A stretch of 64,000 nucleotides of DNA. Origin: an uncultured Parafilimonas sp. (GTDB taxonomy: Bacteria; Bacteroidota; Bacteroidia; Chitinophagales; Chitinophagaceae). The notes below the pieces were generated by a model. The model saw nothing but the letters and a program-made list of their open reading frames with translations, made no database searches and was not told the origin of the DNA. The DNA is taken from assembly GCA_903882935.1 (NCBI GenBank), contig CAIRZB010000001.1:124001-188000 (forward strand). Reading direction: 5' to 3'. How positions within the stretch are numbered: the stretch's first letter is position 1; every line of letters starts with the position of its first letter. Made by a program: the position numbers and the translations under genes. Shown in pieces: positions 7,910 to 15,780 of the stretch.

Positions 7910-9307
7910 ATGGCTATAGTTGATTTGGTAATGCCTAAGCTGGGTGAGAGTATAATGGAAGCTACCATTTTAAAGTGGCACAAAAAAACCGGGGACAGCG
8001 TTAAGCAAGATGAAACCATACTGGATATTGCCACAGATAAAGTGGACAGCGAAGTGCCTAGCACCGCGGCCGGAATAATAACCGAATTGCTTTTTAAGGA
8101 GAACGATGTGGTACCCATTGGCGCGGCAATAGCCCGTATTGAAACCGGCCATGCCGTTGCAACGGCAAAACCCACCACCCAAGCGGAAACGTTTGCTTTT
8201 GAAGCCGATGAAGAAGTTTCGGTGCCATATGTACCCACGCCAACGGTAGCGCACAGTTCGCCACCTGCCGGGGGTAACCGCTTTTACTCACCATTGGTAA
8301 TAAACATTGCCAACAGCGAAGGCGTAAGCATGGTGGAGTTGGAAAAGATACCAGGCACAGGTAACGACGGCAGGGTAACCAAGAAGGATATTTTGCAATA
8401 TGTAATGGATAAAAAGCTGGGCGTAGGCAACGAAGCACCCGTTGTTAGTGAACAGGCTGTGGAGGGAATAAAAACTATTGAACAGCCACAAATACAACAA
8501 CAAATTGCAAGCAAACAACCGGAAACCTTAAACCTGCGACCAGAAACCAGCGCCGCCCCCCCGGAAACCGGAAACCAGCAACCCACAACCGATTTAGGCA
8601 ATGTTGAGATAATTGAGATGGACAGGATGCGTAAGATGATAGCCAAGCACATGGTTAACAGCAAGCAGGTAAGCCCCCATGTTACCTCTTTCTCGGAGGC
8701 CGACGTAACACACATGGTATTGTGGCGGGAAAAAGTGAAGAAAGAATTTGAGCGCACGGAAGGTGCAAAAATAACCTTTACCCCAATGTTTATTGATTGC
8801 TTGGTAAGGGTAATGAAGCGTTTCCCGATGATTAACAGTTCGGTTGACGGGGATAGGATTATAGTAAAAAAAGATATTAATATAGGCATGGCCACCGCTA
8901 TGCCAACAGGTAACCTGATTGTACCCGTGATTCGCAATGCCGACTACCTTAACATTGTGGGGCTTAGCAAAGTGGTAAACACATTGGCCGACAATGCCCG
9001 AACTAATAAGCTTAAACCCGACGATACCCAAGGGGGCACCTTTACTTTAACCAATGTTGGCACCTTTGGCAGTTTAATGGGTACGCCCATCATTAACCAA
9101 CCGCAAGCGGCAATACTGGCGGTGGGAGCCATTAAAAAAAGGCCGGTGGTGATAGAAACAAGCGAGGGTGACACCATAGCCATACGGCATATGATGTACT
9201 TATCCCTAAGTTATGACCATAGGATTATTGACGGCAGTTTGGGTGCGTCATTTCTTACGGCGGTGGCTAAAGAATTTGAGCAGTGGAACTTGGAGCGGAA
9301 ATGGTAG
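7910..9307 (+). CDS. 2-oxoacid dehydrogenase E2 (dihydrolipoyl acyltransferase)
   Basis: Core E2 subunit of a 2-oxoacid dehydrogenase complex, carrying acyl groups on a lipoyl arm and transferring them to CoA. In order: a lipoyl domain (residues ~1-80) with the lipoylated Lys in IATDKVDSEVPS; an E3/E1-binding domain near residues 125-165 (FYSPLVINIANSEGVSM to GRVTKKDILQYV); a Gln/Pro/Thr-rich linker at ~185-225; and the catalytic domain with SYDHRIIDGSLG, whose HxxxDG motif is intact. It is 465 aa with one lipoyl domain, as in branched-chain or 2-oxoglutarate types. E1 and E3 genes are not adjacent, so the substrate is open. The linker DNA is a short-word repeat. The stop codon overlaps the start of the next gene. 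Confidence 0.92.
   Translation: MAIVDLVMPKLGESIMEATILKWHKKTGDSVKQDETILDIATDKVDSEVPSTAAGIITELLFKENDVVPIGAAIARIETGHAVATAKPTTQAETFAFEADEEVSVPYVPTPTVAHSSPPAGGNRFYSPLVINIANSEGVSMVELEKIPGTGNDGRVTKKDILQYVMDKKLGVGNEAPVVSEQAVEGIKTIEQPQIQQQIASKQPETLNLRPETSAAPPETGNQQPTTDLGNVEIIEMDRMRKMIAKHMVNSKQVSPHVTSFSEADVTHMVLWREKVKKEFERTEGAKITFTPMFIDCLVRVMKRFPMINSSVDGDRIIVKKDINIGMATAMPTGNLIVPVIRNADYLNIVGLSKVVNTLADNARTNKLKPDDTQGGTFTLTNVGTFGSLMGTPIINQPQAAILAVGAIKKRPVVIETSEGDTIAIRHMMYLSLSYDHRIIDGSLGASFLTAVAKEFEQWNLERKW
8517..8590 (+). repeat. Short-word repeat array inside the E2 linker
   Basis: Tandem degenerate words CCGGAAACC, CCAGAAACCAGC and CCGGAAACCGGAAACCAGC run through the coding region of the E2 interdomain linker and remain in frame, encoding PET/RPET/PPETGNQQPTT-like residues. 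The word style resembles the intergenic repeats of this window, here inside a gene where a flexible linker would tolerate it. Confidence 0.6.
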
Positions 9308-9846
9308 CCGAGCAACCAAATATGCGCAAAAGATACCCGCACCAGTTATCGTTCGGGGCAAATAACCCCGTGATAGCCCTCAACGAAAAAGAGGCAGCGA
9401 AAATTTTTTCATTCGATACCAGGAGTGATATAGGTAGTGAGGCCGCCAAGTTAAAGTTTGCCAATGCGATAAACAGCTTGGTGGTTACTTTCTTGAGATT
9501 GGACTACGATGAGCAAAACAGTTGGGACCTTTTGGTGATGGAAAGGCTATATGCGTTGGATTACCGTAGCATAGAAATTGAAAAAAGGGAACTGTGGATG
9601 GATGTTTTTGAGGATGAATTAAAGCAGTTACATGCCGCAGGTTTTGTACACAGGGATATAAAGCGACCATCGAATATACCAGGTGAGAGATTTGACAATA
9701 TTTTGCTTACCGCCAGCGGCCTACGGCTAATTGATGCCGGCATATCCGCTTTGCGGCAGCAGGTTGGCGATATGCTTTTTGCCAAATATGTTGAACTTGA
9801 ATTGCAGGAACTTGCCGTATTTAAAGCGTTTTTTCTAAACCGTTAG
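9301..9846 (+). CDS. Minimal protein-kinase-like protein, coupled to E2
   Basis: A 181-aa protein with the core elements of a protein kinase in compressed form. Candidates by eye are a beta-3 Lys (K34 in EAAKIF), an alpha-C Glu (E47), a hinge-like LLVMERL (78-84), a catalytic loop HRDIK (117-121) and a DxG-like LIDAG (D145). The metal-binding Asn appears in FDNILL (N133) after an insertion of about nine residues (RPSNIPGER) into the catalytic loop. Little follows the DAG, so most of the C-lobe is absent. ATG 9301 overlaps the E2 stop (ATGGTAG), indicating translational coupling; ATG 9322 is possible. The kinase assignment is firm by motif, activity is not. It could phosphorylate a component of the dehydrogenase complex, but that is inference from position. 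Confidence 0.7.
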   Translation: MVAEQPNMRKRYPHQLSFGANNPVIALNEKEAAKIFSFDTRSDIGSEAAKLKFANAINSLVVTFLRLDYDEQNSWDLLVMERLYALDYRSIEIEKRELWMDVFEDELKQLHAAGFVHRDIKRPSNIPGERFDNILLTASGLRLIDAGISALRQQVGDMLFAKYVELELQELAVFKAFFLNR

Positions 9847-9885
9847 CTTTCAAAGCCCTCTGAAAAACCCATTCAACAAAAATCC

Positions 9886-10191
9886 TTATTTCATTTTGGC
9901 AATATACCCGTCAGGGTTCTTCAAAAATTCGTTTTTACATTCCTTGCTGCAAAAACCGTATGCCTGGCCCTTATACTGCGTGGTATCTTCCAAACCGGCA
10001 GTCAATGGCATGCCGCAGGACGGGTCTTTTTTGTTTGCTACCATGGCCAAAGTGTATTTGTGGGTTGTGTCACCAACAGGCTCTTTTGCAGTACCGGCAG
10101 CATCAGACGGTGTATTGCTTTTTTGGCCGCAGGCAGTTATTATGCATGCAATAACCGCCGGAATAGCGAAGAATAAAATTGTTTTTTTCAT
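9886..10191 (-). CDS. YHS-domain lipoprotein
   Basis: A small exported lipoprotein: signal peptide MKKTILFFAIPAVIACIITAC with a lipobox-like IITAC, then a Thr/Ala/Gly linker and a YHS-type metal-associated domain (KDPSCGMPL, then YGFCSKECKNEFLKNP). YHS domains occur in heavy-metal, especially copper, handling proteins, with paired Cys residues as ligands. I start at ATG 10191; nine residues upstream in frame would disrupt the signal peptide. It sits downstream of the Cys-rich barrel-like protein on the same strand but beyond a terminator hairpin, so it is probably a separate transcript. A role in metal binding at the inner leaflet of the outer membrane is inferred. Confidence 0.85.
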   Translation of the reverse strand: MKKTILFFAIPAVIACIITACGQKSNTPSDAAGTAKEPVGDTTHKYTLAMVANKKDPSCGMPLTAGLEDTTQYKGQAYGFCSKECKNEFLKNPDGYIAKMK

Positions 10192-10210
10192 GTTGATTGT
10201 GTTAAAAAGC

Positions 10211-10239
10211 AGGCGCAATATACAAAGTACATTGCGCCT
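10211..10239 (-). terminator. Intrinsic terminator after the CPFCGCGGG protein gene
   Basis: Inverted repeat AGGCGCAAT / ATTGCGCCT (9 bp, 11-nt loop with an inner TAC/GTA). Read on the minus strand it is followed by GCTTTTTAAC, giving a T-run after the stem. It separates the barrel-like gene from the YHS lipoprotein gene. Confidence 0.7.
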
Positions 10240-10251
10240 GTATCCTAATTT

Positions 10252-11163
10252 TTATAATGAATAAGTAAGGTGTGCCATTGCCTTAAACTTTAACTGGGTT
10301 TGCCCTTCGGCAAAGCTTTGCACTATGGGTAATTGGCCGTTTATGCCAAAGCCAATTTTTCGTAGGTTTAACTCAACCCCAATTATGGCATTGGTAACGT
10401 TGCTGCCTGTGTATTGCACTTTTTCGGTATGCAGCGTGTTGCCCGCCACATTTTCGTACCCTATGCCAGCGTTGGGCGATATGCCTAAATGCTTTATACC
10501 AAACCGGTAGTAACCAATAATATTACCCGTTAGTTTATTGCCGTACTGGTACCCTTGTTTGTTTACCGTGTTTAGCTTGTAATTGCCCGATACGTTTACG
10601 CCAAAATTTTCAAGCCTAACGCTATACATAGCATTCAATAAAACATCTGTGCTGGCCGTGCCCAACTGGGCGTTAATGTCCGCAACGGTAACATCCGGGT
10701 TACTTAAGTCAAGATTGAAAGAACCTGTAGGTACTTTAAGCCCCGCACCTACCCATAATTGTTGTTGTAAAACCTTTTTGCCTGCCGTTAGGCTGGTGCT
10801 GTTAAACGCCATGTACTGCCCCATTACCGTAATATCGCCCAAGCCATGCGGTGTGGTGGTGCCGTCGTCATCAACCTGCTTATTTTGGTAATAGGGTATA
10901 AACGCAAGCACCTGAAAACGCTTGCCAATGTTTACCCCGCCATACGCCTCAATGGTGTTATAGTAGTTGGTGCTAAATTGGCTGGGGTCGCTAAACAGCG
11001 TTGTATGGAATTGCGAATAATGGTACCGCAGGCCAACAAATGCCTTTTGAAAATCGGGCATTAGGCCCATATAAAGGTTACCGCCTCCGCACCCGCAAAA
11101 CGGACAGGCGTTGGTTTGGGTTACAGCAACAAAAAGCAATATGGTAATGATTGTTTTTTTCAT
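10252..11163 (-). CDS. Exported beta-rich (outer-membrane barrel-like) protein with CPFCGCGGG N-terminus
   Basis: A 303-aa protein with a clear signal peptide (MKKTIITILLFVAVTQTNA) and a mature N-terminus starting directly with CPFCGCGGGN, three Cys in six residues that could bind a metal or a cluster. The rest alternates hydrophobic and polar residues with many Gly, Tyr and Asn, ending in FKAMAHLTYSL with a terminal aromatic/hydrophobic pattern. This suggests an outer-membrane beta-barrel. I do not recognise a characterised family. Neighbours are a YHS lipoprotein and a membrane protein with an NCKGHC motif, and the shared Cys-rich theme points to metal handling. It has its own terminator. 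Confidence 0.7.
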   Translation of the reverse strand: MKKTIITILLFVAVTQTNACPFCGCGGGNLYMGLMPDFQKAFVGLRYHYSQFHTTLFSDPSQFSTNYYNTIEAYGGVNIGKRFQVLAFIPYYQNKQVDDDGTTTPHGLGDITVMGQYMAFNSTSLTAGKKVLQQQLWVGAGLKVPTGSFNLDLSNPDVTVADINAQLGTASTDVLLNAMYSVRLENFGVNVSGNYKLNTVNKQGYQYGNKLTGNIIGYYRFGIKHLGISPNAGIGYENVAGNTLHTEKVQYTGSNVTNAIIGVELNLRKIGFGINGQLPIVQSFAEGQTQLKFKAMAHLTYSL

Positions 11164-11266
11164 AATACTTGGTTAGATGCCAAATGCTGCGCATAAAGGC
11201 ATAATAAAATGTTAATGGCATATTTTTTTGCCATTCAATAAAATATTGTTGGGATTAAATTATCAC

Positions 11267-11285
11267 CGGCCACGAACGGTGGCCG
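11267..11285 (-). terminator. Weak hairpin after the NCKGHC protein gene
   Basis: CGGCCAC/GTGGCCG stem with a 5-nt loop, a few bases past the stop of the minus-strand gene. It is followed by GTGATAATTTAAT, not a true T-run. A second hairpin (AATGGCA/TGCCATT, 11214-11235) lies further on. Either may end the transcript. Confidence 0.35.
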
Positions 11286-11291
11286 TTGTTT

Positions 11292-11684
11292 TTAAGAAAT
11301 AGATAGCATTGATTGCAGTATAGACGGTGGGTGGAAGAAATTTTTTACATACAATTGTTCCGCAAAGGGCCGTTGTATCCGTGGAAATAACATTGCGTCG
11401 GCACTTTGCGTAAGGCTTTCCTGTACAGCATCCACGAAAAAAAGCTGTACTTCAAATTTCTCCTTACCCATGCTACCATTGGTGCCTTCGGGCTTTTCTT
11501 CTTTATTTAGTTGTTTGCTTAGGTAACAATGGCCTTTGCAGTTACTGTTTGGGTTGTTGCGGTTAACGCAAAGCTGGTTGGCAATGTACCGTTGGTTTGC
11601 GGCGAATGATGCAATCAACAGCCATTTGCTGAATGTTGCAGCAATTACGCAAATAAATAATATGGATACGCAAGTTGCCTTCAC
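11292..11684 (-). CDS. Small membrane protein with CVN...NCKGHC cysteine motif
   Basis: About 130 aa: an N-terminal hydrophobic segment (CVSILFICVIAATFSKWLLI) followed by a Cys-rich stretch (QLCVN, then NSNCKGHCYLSKQL) and a polar tail. I recognise this as a recurrent Bacteroidota type of short membrane protein, often seen near metal-related genes, but no function is established to my knowledge. There is no ATG; the frame offers TTG at 11693 and GTG at 11684, and I choose GTG because it gives MKATCVS just before the membrane segment. It reads toward the CPFCGCGGG and YHS genes on the same strand, supporting a cysteine-based metal module. Confidence 0.65.
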   Translation of the reverse strand: MKATCVSILFICVIAATFSKWLLIASFAANQRYIANQLCVNRNNPNSNCKGHCYLSKQLNKEEKPEGTNGSMGKEKFEVQLFFVDAVQESLTQSADAMLFPRIQRPFAEQLYVKNFFHPPSILQSMLSIS

Positions 11685-11872
11685 CGGGCGCAAAAGTAAG
11701 GATTGGTATTATATAAAACCTATATATAGGTTGGCTTTTTTGCCTGATATTTATCATGGTATTTTCCATGGTACAATTTAATGCCATAATGGAGTTTTTT
11801 TTGTTAGGCATATCATCGGGCCAGAAACTGCAACAAAGGTTTCTTAATTGATGATTGGCTGTTCGTGTTGCT

Positions 11873-11880
11873 TATCTTTA
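11873..11880 (+). promoter_or_regulatory. Candidate -7 promoter box TATCTTTA (scoA)
   Basis: One-base variant of TAnnTTTG, 15 bp before the scoA ATG at 11895. The same octamer precedes the GH97 gene (24197) and the amino-acid permease gene (35093). Confidence 0.4.
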
Positions 11881-11894
11881 TGCAAATTGCCGTT

Positions 11895-12599
11895 ATGAAC
11901 AAAGTGTTGTCTTGTTCCGATGAAGCCGTTCGTGACATAGCCGATGGGGCTACCATAATGGCCGGCGGGTTCGGCCTTTGTGGCATACCCGAAAACTCCA
12001 TTGCAGCTTTGGCGCGTAAGGGGGTAAAAAACCTAACCTGTATTGCCAACAATGCCGGCGTGGACGGTTTTGGGCTGGGCCTTTTGTTAAAAGCGGGGCA
12101 AATTAAAAAAATGATCAGCAGCTATGTGGGCGAAAATGTGGAGTTTGAACGGCAGTTGCTAAACGGCACCCTAGAGGCCGACCTTATACCGCAAGGTACA
12201 CTGGCTACACGTATACAAATGGCGGGTATGGGAATACCGGCTTTTTTTACACCTGCCGGTTACGGCACAGAAATAGCCTACGGCAAAGAGGTACGGGAAT
12301 TTAACGGCAAAATGTACCTAATGGAACACGCGCTGCATGCAGATTTTGCTTTGGTAAAGGCTTGGAAGGGCGATAAGCTGGGCAACTTGGTTTTTAGAAA
12401 GGCTACCCGCAATTTTTCAACCAGCATGGCAAAAGCAGGTAATATTACTATTGCAGAAGTGGAAGAGCTTGTTGAACCTGGCATGCTTGACCCCGACGCC
12501 ATACACGTGGCGGGCATATATGTACACCGTATTTACCAAGGCACCGGTTATGAACGCAGGATTGAAAAAAGAACAGTGCGGCTTGCAGCACTTGACTAA
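11895..12599 (+). CDS. scoA: 3-oxoacid CoA-transferase subunit A
   Basis: Alpha subunit of succinyl-CoA:3-ketoacid CoA transferase, which moves CoA from succinyl-CoA to acetoacetate in ketone-body or branched-chain breakdown. Family signatures are [15 protein letters not shown] near the N-terminus, then [26 protein letters not shown] and [20 protein letters not shown]. The ATG at 11895 gives the usual length (234 aa); the frame is open 10 residues further upstream. Subunit B, which carries the catalytic Glu and normally follows directly, is absent: the next gene is on the opposite strand and its stop overlaps this one. The partner must be elsewhere in the genome. Confidence 0.92.
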   Translation: MNKVLSCSDEAVRDIADGATIMAGGFGLCGIPENSIAALARKGVKNLTCIANNAGVDGFGLGLLLKAGQIKKMISSYVGENVEFERQLLNGTLEADLIPQGTLATRIQMAGMGIPAFFTPAGYGTEIAYGKEVREFNGKMYLMEHALHADFALVKAWKGDKLGNLVFRKATRNFSTSMAKAGNITIAEVEELVEPGMLDPDAIHVAGIYVHRIYQGTGYERRIEKRTVRLAALD

Positions 12600-13099
12600 C
12601 CCTTGCCTTTGGCGAATGTAAATACAAGGCTACCTATTTTATCGTGGTATTTAACTGGGTATTTTAGCACCATGGTAGTTTTGCCCAAGTAGGCTATTTG
12701 CATAATGTAGGTGGTAAACCTGTCTGCCAGTATGCCCTTTGGTGCCATAAAGCGGAAAAACTGAAAATAATGCGCCGTTTTTGAAAGGTTAATAATTTGC
12801 CATGATATTTTGCGAACACCTGCAGTACAGGCTACGTCTGCCCCTTTAATATAGTAGGTGCCTGTGCCTCCGTCAGAAAGCGACCAGTTGCTGGTGCTAA
12901 GGCAGTTTATAGTGGCATCGTCAAATACCGGGGCGGGAATGTCTAACCCTGCGATCTCACCGTCTGTTTGTATAGAAGTAACCGTCCATGCGCTCAGCAT
13001 TTTGGGGTTGCCTGCGGAAATAGAATAGGGCGTTGAGCAGGAGTAAGCTGCCAGTATTGTTATTATTAACAAAGCTTGCGTGGCTTTTCGTGTATTCAT
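12596..13099 (-). CDS. Lipocalin-like lipoprotein
   Basis: A 167-aa protein with an N-terminal hydrophobic segment ending in LAAYSC, a plausible lipobox, so a membrane-anchored lipoprotein. The mature part begins with a W-containing strand ([15 protein letters not shown]) and a run of short beta strands with [14 protein letters not shown] in the middle, resembling the lipocalin-like small lipoproteins common in Bacteroidota. No ligand can be predicted. Its stop codon overlaps that of scoA (convergent, 4 bp). It lies 12 bp downstream of the OmpA-family gene on the same strand, so the two may be cotranscribed and act together at the envelope. Confidence 0.65.
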   Translation of the reverse strand: MNTRKATQALLIITILAAYSCSTPYSISAGNPKMLSAWTVTSIQTDGEIAGLDIPAPVFDDATINCLSTSNWSLSDGGTGTYYIKGADVACTAGVRKISWQIINLSKTAHYFQFFRFMAPKGILADRFTTYIMQIAYLGKTTMVLKYPVKYHDKIGSLVFTFAKGKG

Positions 13100-13111
13100 G
13101 CTGTTGGTTGG

Positions 13112-14341
13112 TTATTTTTTGATAATCTTAAATTCTACACGGCGGTTTAGGTTACGGTCTGCAACGGTTTTTTCTGGGTAAACAATCCGCTTTCTTGATC
13201 CAAAGCCAACTTGTAATTTAACCCTGTCGGCCGATATGCCGTTTTTAGCCAGATATGCTGCCACGGCTTTTGCCCTGGCATAGGAGAGGTCAAACTGGTG
13301 GGTGTCAAAGTCAAGGGCATCTTCCATTAGGCTGTCTGTGCAGCAAACATGGCCCTGCACTTCAAACTCTATCGTGGGGCGTGTTTTCATTACTTCTAAC
13401 ACGGCGTTCAATGCCGTCATGGCGGTTTTTACAAAAACGTGTCTGCCTTCCTCAAAGTATATCGTGTGTAGCACGAGTGACTGGCCCACTTTTGCATGTT
13501 TAATGGCCAAAATAATACGCTCGGTCAATCCTCTGTCAACCTCGCCGGTGGGCACATTTTCCTTTACCTGTATCGCCCTGCCGCCAGCGTCGTCTGTTGT
13601 GTCAGCTGCTGGAGGTGCAATTTTTACAATTTCGGCGGGGGAAGATTCCACTACCGGCGGTGCTTGAATAATCTGTAAAGGTTTCGCCGTGTCAGCTTTG
13701 GCCGCCACAACTGGTGGGGGCAGTTGCTTAACCGTATCTTTTGGCGGTGCGGGTACCGGCGCAACCACAACCGGCGGTGTGGGTTTAACGGTATCTTTTG
13801 GCGGTGAGGGTGCTGGTGCAGTAACAACTACTGGTGGTATAGGTTTAACCGTGTCTTTGGGCGGAGCGGGTGCCGCAACAACTCCTTTGGGTTTGGCAGT
13901 GTCAATGGGGGTAACCGGTGTATTTATAGTAGGTGGTATTGTGTAGCAGGTAAGTATAACCACCCGATTGTTTTGGTGCGCCGTTTCTGAATGCCCAATA
14001 TCTAACAGTTTGCGTTTGCCAAAAGCATTGATATGTGTTTCGCAATTTTTTGAAAGCCCGTTGGCCAGCAGGTAGTTTTGTACAGAAGAAGCCCTGTTAT
14101 GGGCCAGTTTGTCATTATAGGCAAGGCTTGCACGGCTGTCGGTAAATGCCTCAATATTTATCCAGGTAATTTCACGGTGGTGTTTAATAAATTCATCCAG
14201 GGTTTGTTTTGCCGCAGGGGCAATATTGAATTTATCCAACGCAAAAAATACTTTCACTTTTATGGAATCGGCCTTTTGGGCGCATAGTGTATTAATACTT
14301 GCTATAATGGTAAATAGTAACGAATACCTCAATTTCATCAT
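13112..14341 (-). CDS. Double OmpA-domain protein with Pro-rich repeat linker
   Basis: A 409-aa exported protein (signal peptide ending near TLCAQ). Residues ~25-132 form one OmpA/MotB-like peptidoglycan-binding domain (VKVFFALDKFNIAP, EAFTDSRASLAYNDKLAHNR, NNRVVI). Residues ~147-225 are a repetitive linker built on DTVKPxPPVVV units. Residues ~285-409 form a second OmpA domain (HTIYFEEGRH, VQGHVCCTDS, NLNRRVEFKI). Such proteins tether the outer membrane to the cell wall; two binding domains on a Pro-rich spacer could bridge glycan strands. Both start codons (14341, 14338) give the same signal peptide. The lipocalin-like lipoprotein gene follows 12 bp downstream. Confidence 0.85.
   Translation of the reverse strand: MMKLRYSLLFTIIASINTLCAQKADSIKVKVFFALDKFNIAPAAKQTLDEFIKHHREITWINIEAFTDSRASLAYNDKLAHNRASSVQNYLLANGLSKNCETHINAFGKRKLLDIGHSETAHQNNRVVILTCYTIPPTINTPVTPIDTAKPKGVVAAPAPPKDTVKPIPPVVVTAPAPSPPKDTVKPTPPVVVAPVPAPPKDTVKQLPPPVVAAKADTAKPLQIIQAPPVVESSPAEIVKIAPPAADTTDDAGGRAIQVKENVPTGEVDRGLTERIILAIKHAKVGQSLVLHTIYFEEGRHVFVKTAMTALNAVLEVMKTRPTIEFEVQGHVCCTDSLMEDALDFDTHQFDLSYARAKAVAAYLAKNGISADRVKLQVGFGSRKRIVYPEKTVADRNLNRRVEFKIIKK
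13676..13903 (-). repeat. In-frame tandem repeat encoding DT(V/A)K-Pro units
   Basis: About five degenerate units of 42-60 bp encode DTAKPKGVVAAPAPPK, DTVKPIPPVVVTAPAPSPPK, DTVKPTPPVVVAPVPAPPK, DTVKQLPPPVVAAKA and DTAKPLQ. The repeat is likely to vary in copy number between strains by slippage without breaking the frame of the OmpA-family protein. Confidence 0.75.
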
Positions 14342-14459
14342 AAGGGGGGAACTTTTGTAGAACGGATTTAGTTAATATACAAAGTAACACGATAAAAAAT
14401 TGTTAATGGCTTAAAAATGAATGAAGTTGGGTCGCTCCGAAATTGTATTGGCTTTTTAA

Positions 14460-15581
14460 TTACCTAAACAACTCCGCCGCAATTCCGTCAGCAAACAGTT
14501 TGCCTTCGGGTGTTAGTGACAGTATGCCGTTTTGTGTTTTAGCTTTTCCCTCTGCTACGTAACGGGCTGCGGCCTTTTCAATATCGTTGGCCATTAGTTC
14601 TCCCCAGTCTTTTCTTACTCTTTCAAGCGACAGCCCTTCCATAGTGCGCAGGCTGGTCATAATATATTCGTTAAGTTGCTGGGTAGGTGTAAGTTCCTCT
14701 ATTTCAAAAGGTACAATGCCTTTTTCAATGCTCGTCACATACAATGTGTTGTTTGCAATATTCCATTGCCTGCTGTGGCCGTTAAATGAATGTGCCGATG
14801 GCCCGAGGCCCAAATATTGTTTGCCCTGCCAATAGCTGCTGTTATGCTTGCTGCGCAGGCCCGGCTTGGCAAAATTTGATATTTCGTAATGCTCGTAGCC
14901 TGCCTGTTGCATCCATTGCATCAGCAATTCAAAATGCCTGCCTTGTTTTTCAGGGTCAACGGGCGGCATTTTATGGGCCGCAATCAATTTGTCCAATACA
15001 GTTTTCGGTTCCACGGTTAATGCATAACAGGATAGGTGGGGTATGTTAAGCCCTATGGCTGTTTGTACATTGTGGGCCCATTGTTCGTCGGTTAGGGTTG
15101 GGGTACCATAAATAAGGTCAATCGTAATGTTATTAAAGCCCGATGCCTGTGCCATTTGTATGCTTGCCAAGGCCTGCGTGGCATTGTGTGCGCGGTTCAT
15201 CCATTGTAAATCTTCCCCAAAAAATGACTGTATGCCAATGCTCAGGCGGTTAATGCCGGCAAGCTTCCAAGCGGAAAGTTTTTCGGGGGTAATATCGTCT
15301 GGGTTTGTTTCTAAGGTTATCTCGGCATCGTCGTCAATGTCAAATAACCCTGCCATTGTTGCGAGCAACAGTCTACAATCTTCTATCGTTAACAATGAGG
15401 GGGTGCCGCCGCCAAAATAAATGGTGGACACTTTTTCGTGCACATAATCTTTCCTTATCTCAGCCTCTCGGCAAATGGCCTGCACCATTTCGGGTATGTT
15501 TTTGGCCGAAGTAGAGAAATGGAAATTGCAATAATTACAGGCTTTTCTGCAAAAAGGTATGTGTATGTAAATGCCTGCCAT
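14460..15581 (-). CDS. hemW: Radical SAM heme chaperone HemW
   Basis: Cytoplasmic radical SAM protein of the HemN/HemW superfamily, thought to deliver heme to target proteins; it does not act as coproporphyrinogen oxidase. The [4Fe-4S] motif is C11-x3-C15-x2-C18 in PFCRKACNYCNF, and the extra Cys of true HemN (CxxxCxxCxC) is Phe here, which favours HemW. Further motifs are YFGGGTPSLL, ETNPDD, RLSIGIQSF and IDLIYGTPTLTDEQW. It is 373 aa, typical for HemW, with the C-terminal HemW winged-helix-like part present (GLGPSAHSFNG onward). It appears monocistronic, with a 199-bp gap to the LysR gene. Confidence 0.93.
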   Translation of the reverse strand: MAGIYIHIPFCRKACNYCNFHFSTSAKNIPEMVQAICREAEIRKDYVHEKVSTIYFGGGTPSLLTIEDCRLLLATMAGLFDIDDDAEITLETNPDDITPEKLSAWKLAGINRLSIGIQSFFGEDLQWMNRAHNATQALASIQMAQASGFNNITIDLIYGTPTLTDEQWAHNVQTAIGLNIPHLSCYALTVEPKTVLDKLIAAHKMPPVDPEKQGRHFELLMQWMQQAGYEHYEISNFAKPGLRSKHNSSYWQGKQYLGLGPSAHSFNGHSRQWNIANNTLYVTSIEKGIVPFEIEELTPTQQLNEYIMTSLRTMEGLSLERVRKDWGELMANDIEKAAARYVAEGKAKTQNGILSLTPEGKLFADGIAAELFR

Positions 15582-15780
15582 TGCTTTGGTGCTTGGTTAA
15601 TGTAATTAAATGCCATTTAGTTTGTAAACGGCACGCTGCCGGGTACTCGGCTTATACCCTGCATGGGTAGGTTTTTCGCGAATGGCAAAGTAAAGCAAAC
15701 TTTCGGCTACAGGCATTTAACAAATACGGTCGGCTTTTTTACGCGGTTTGGTCCTGTGCAAATTTGCTTGTAACCACCAT

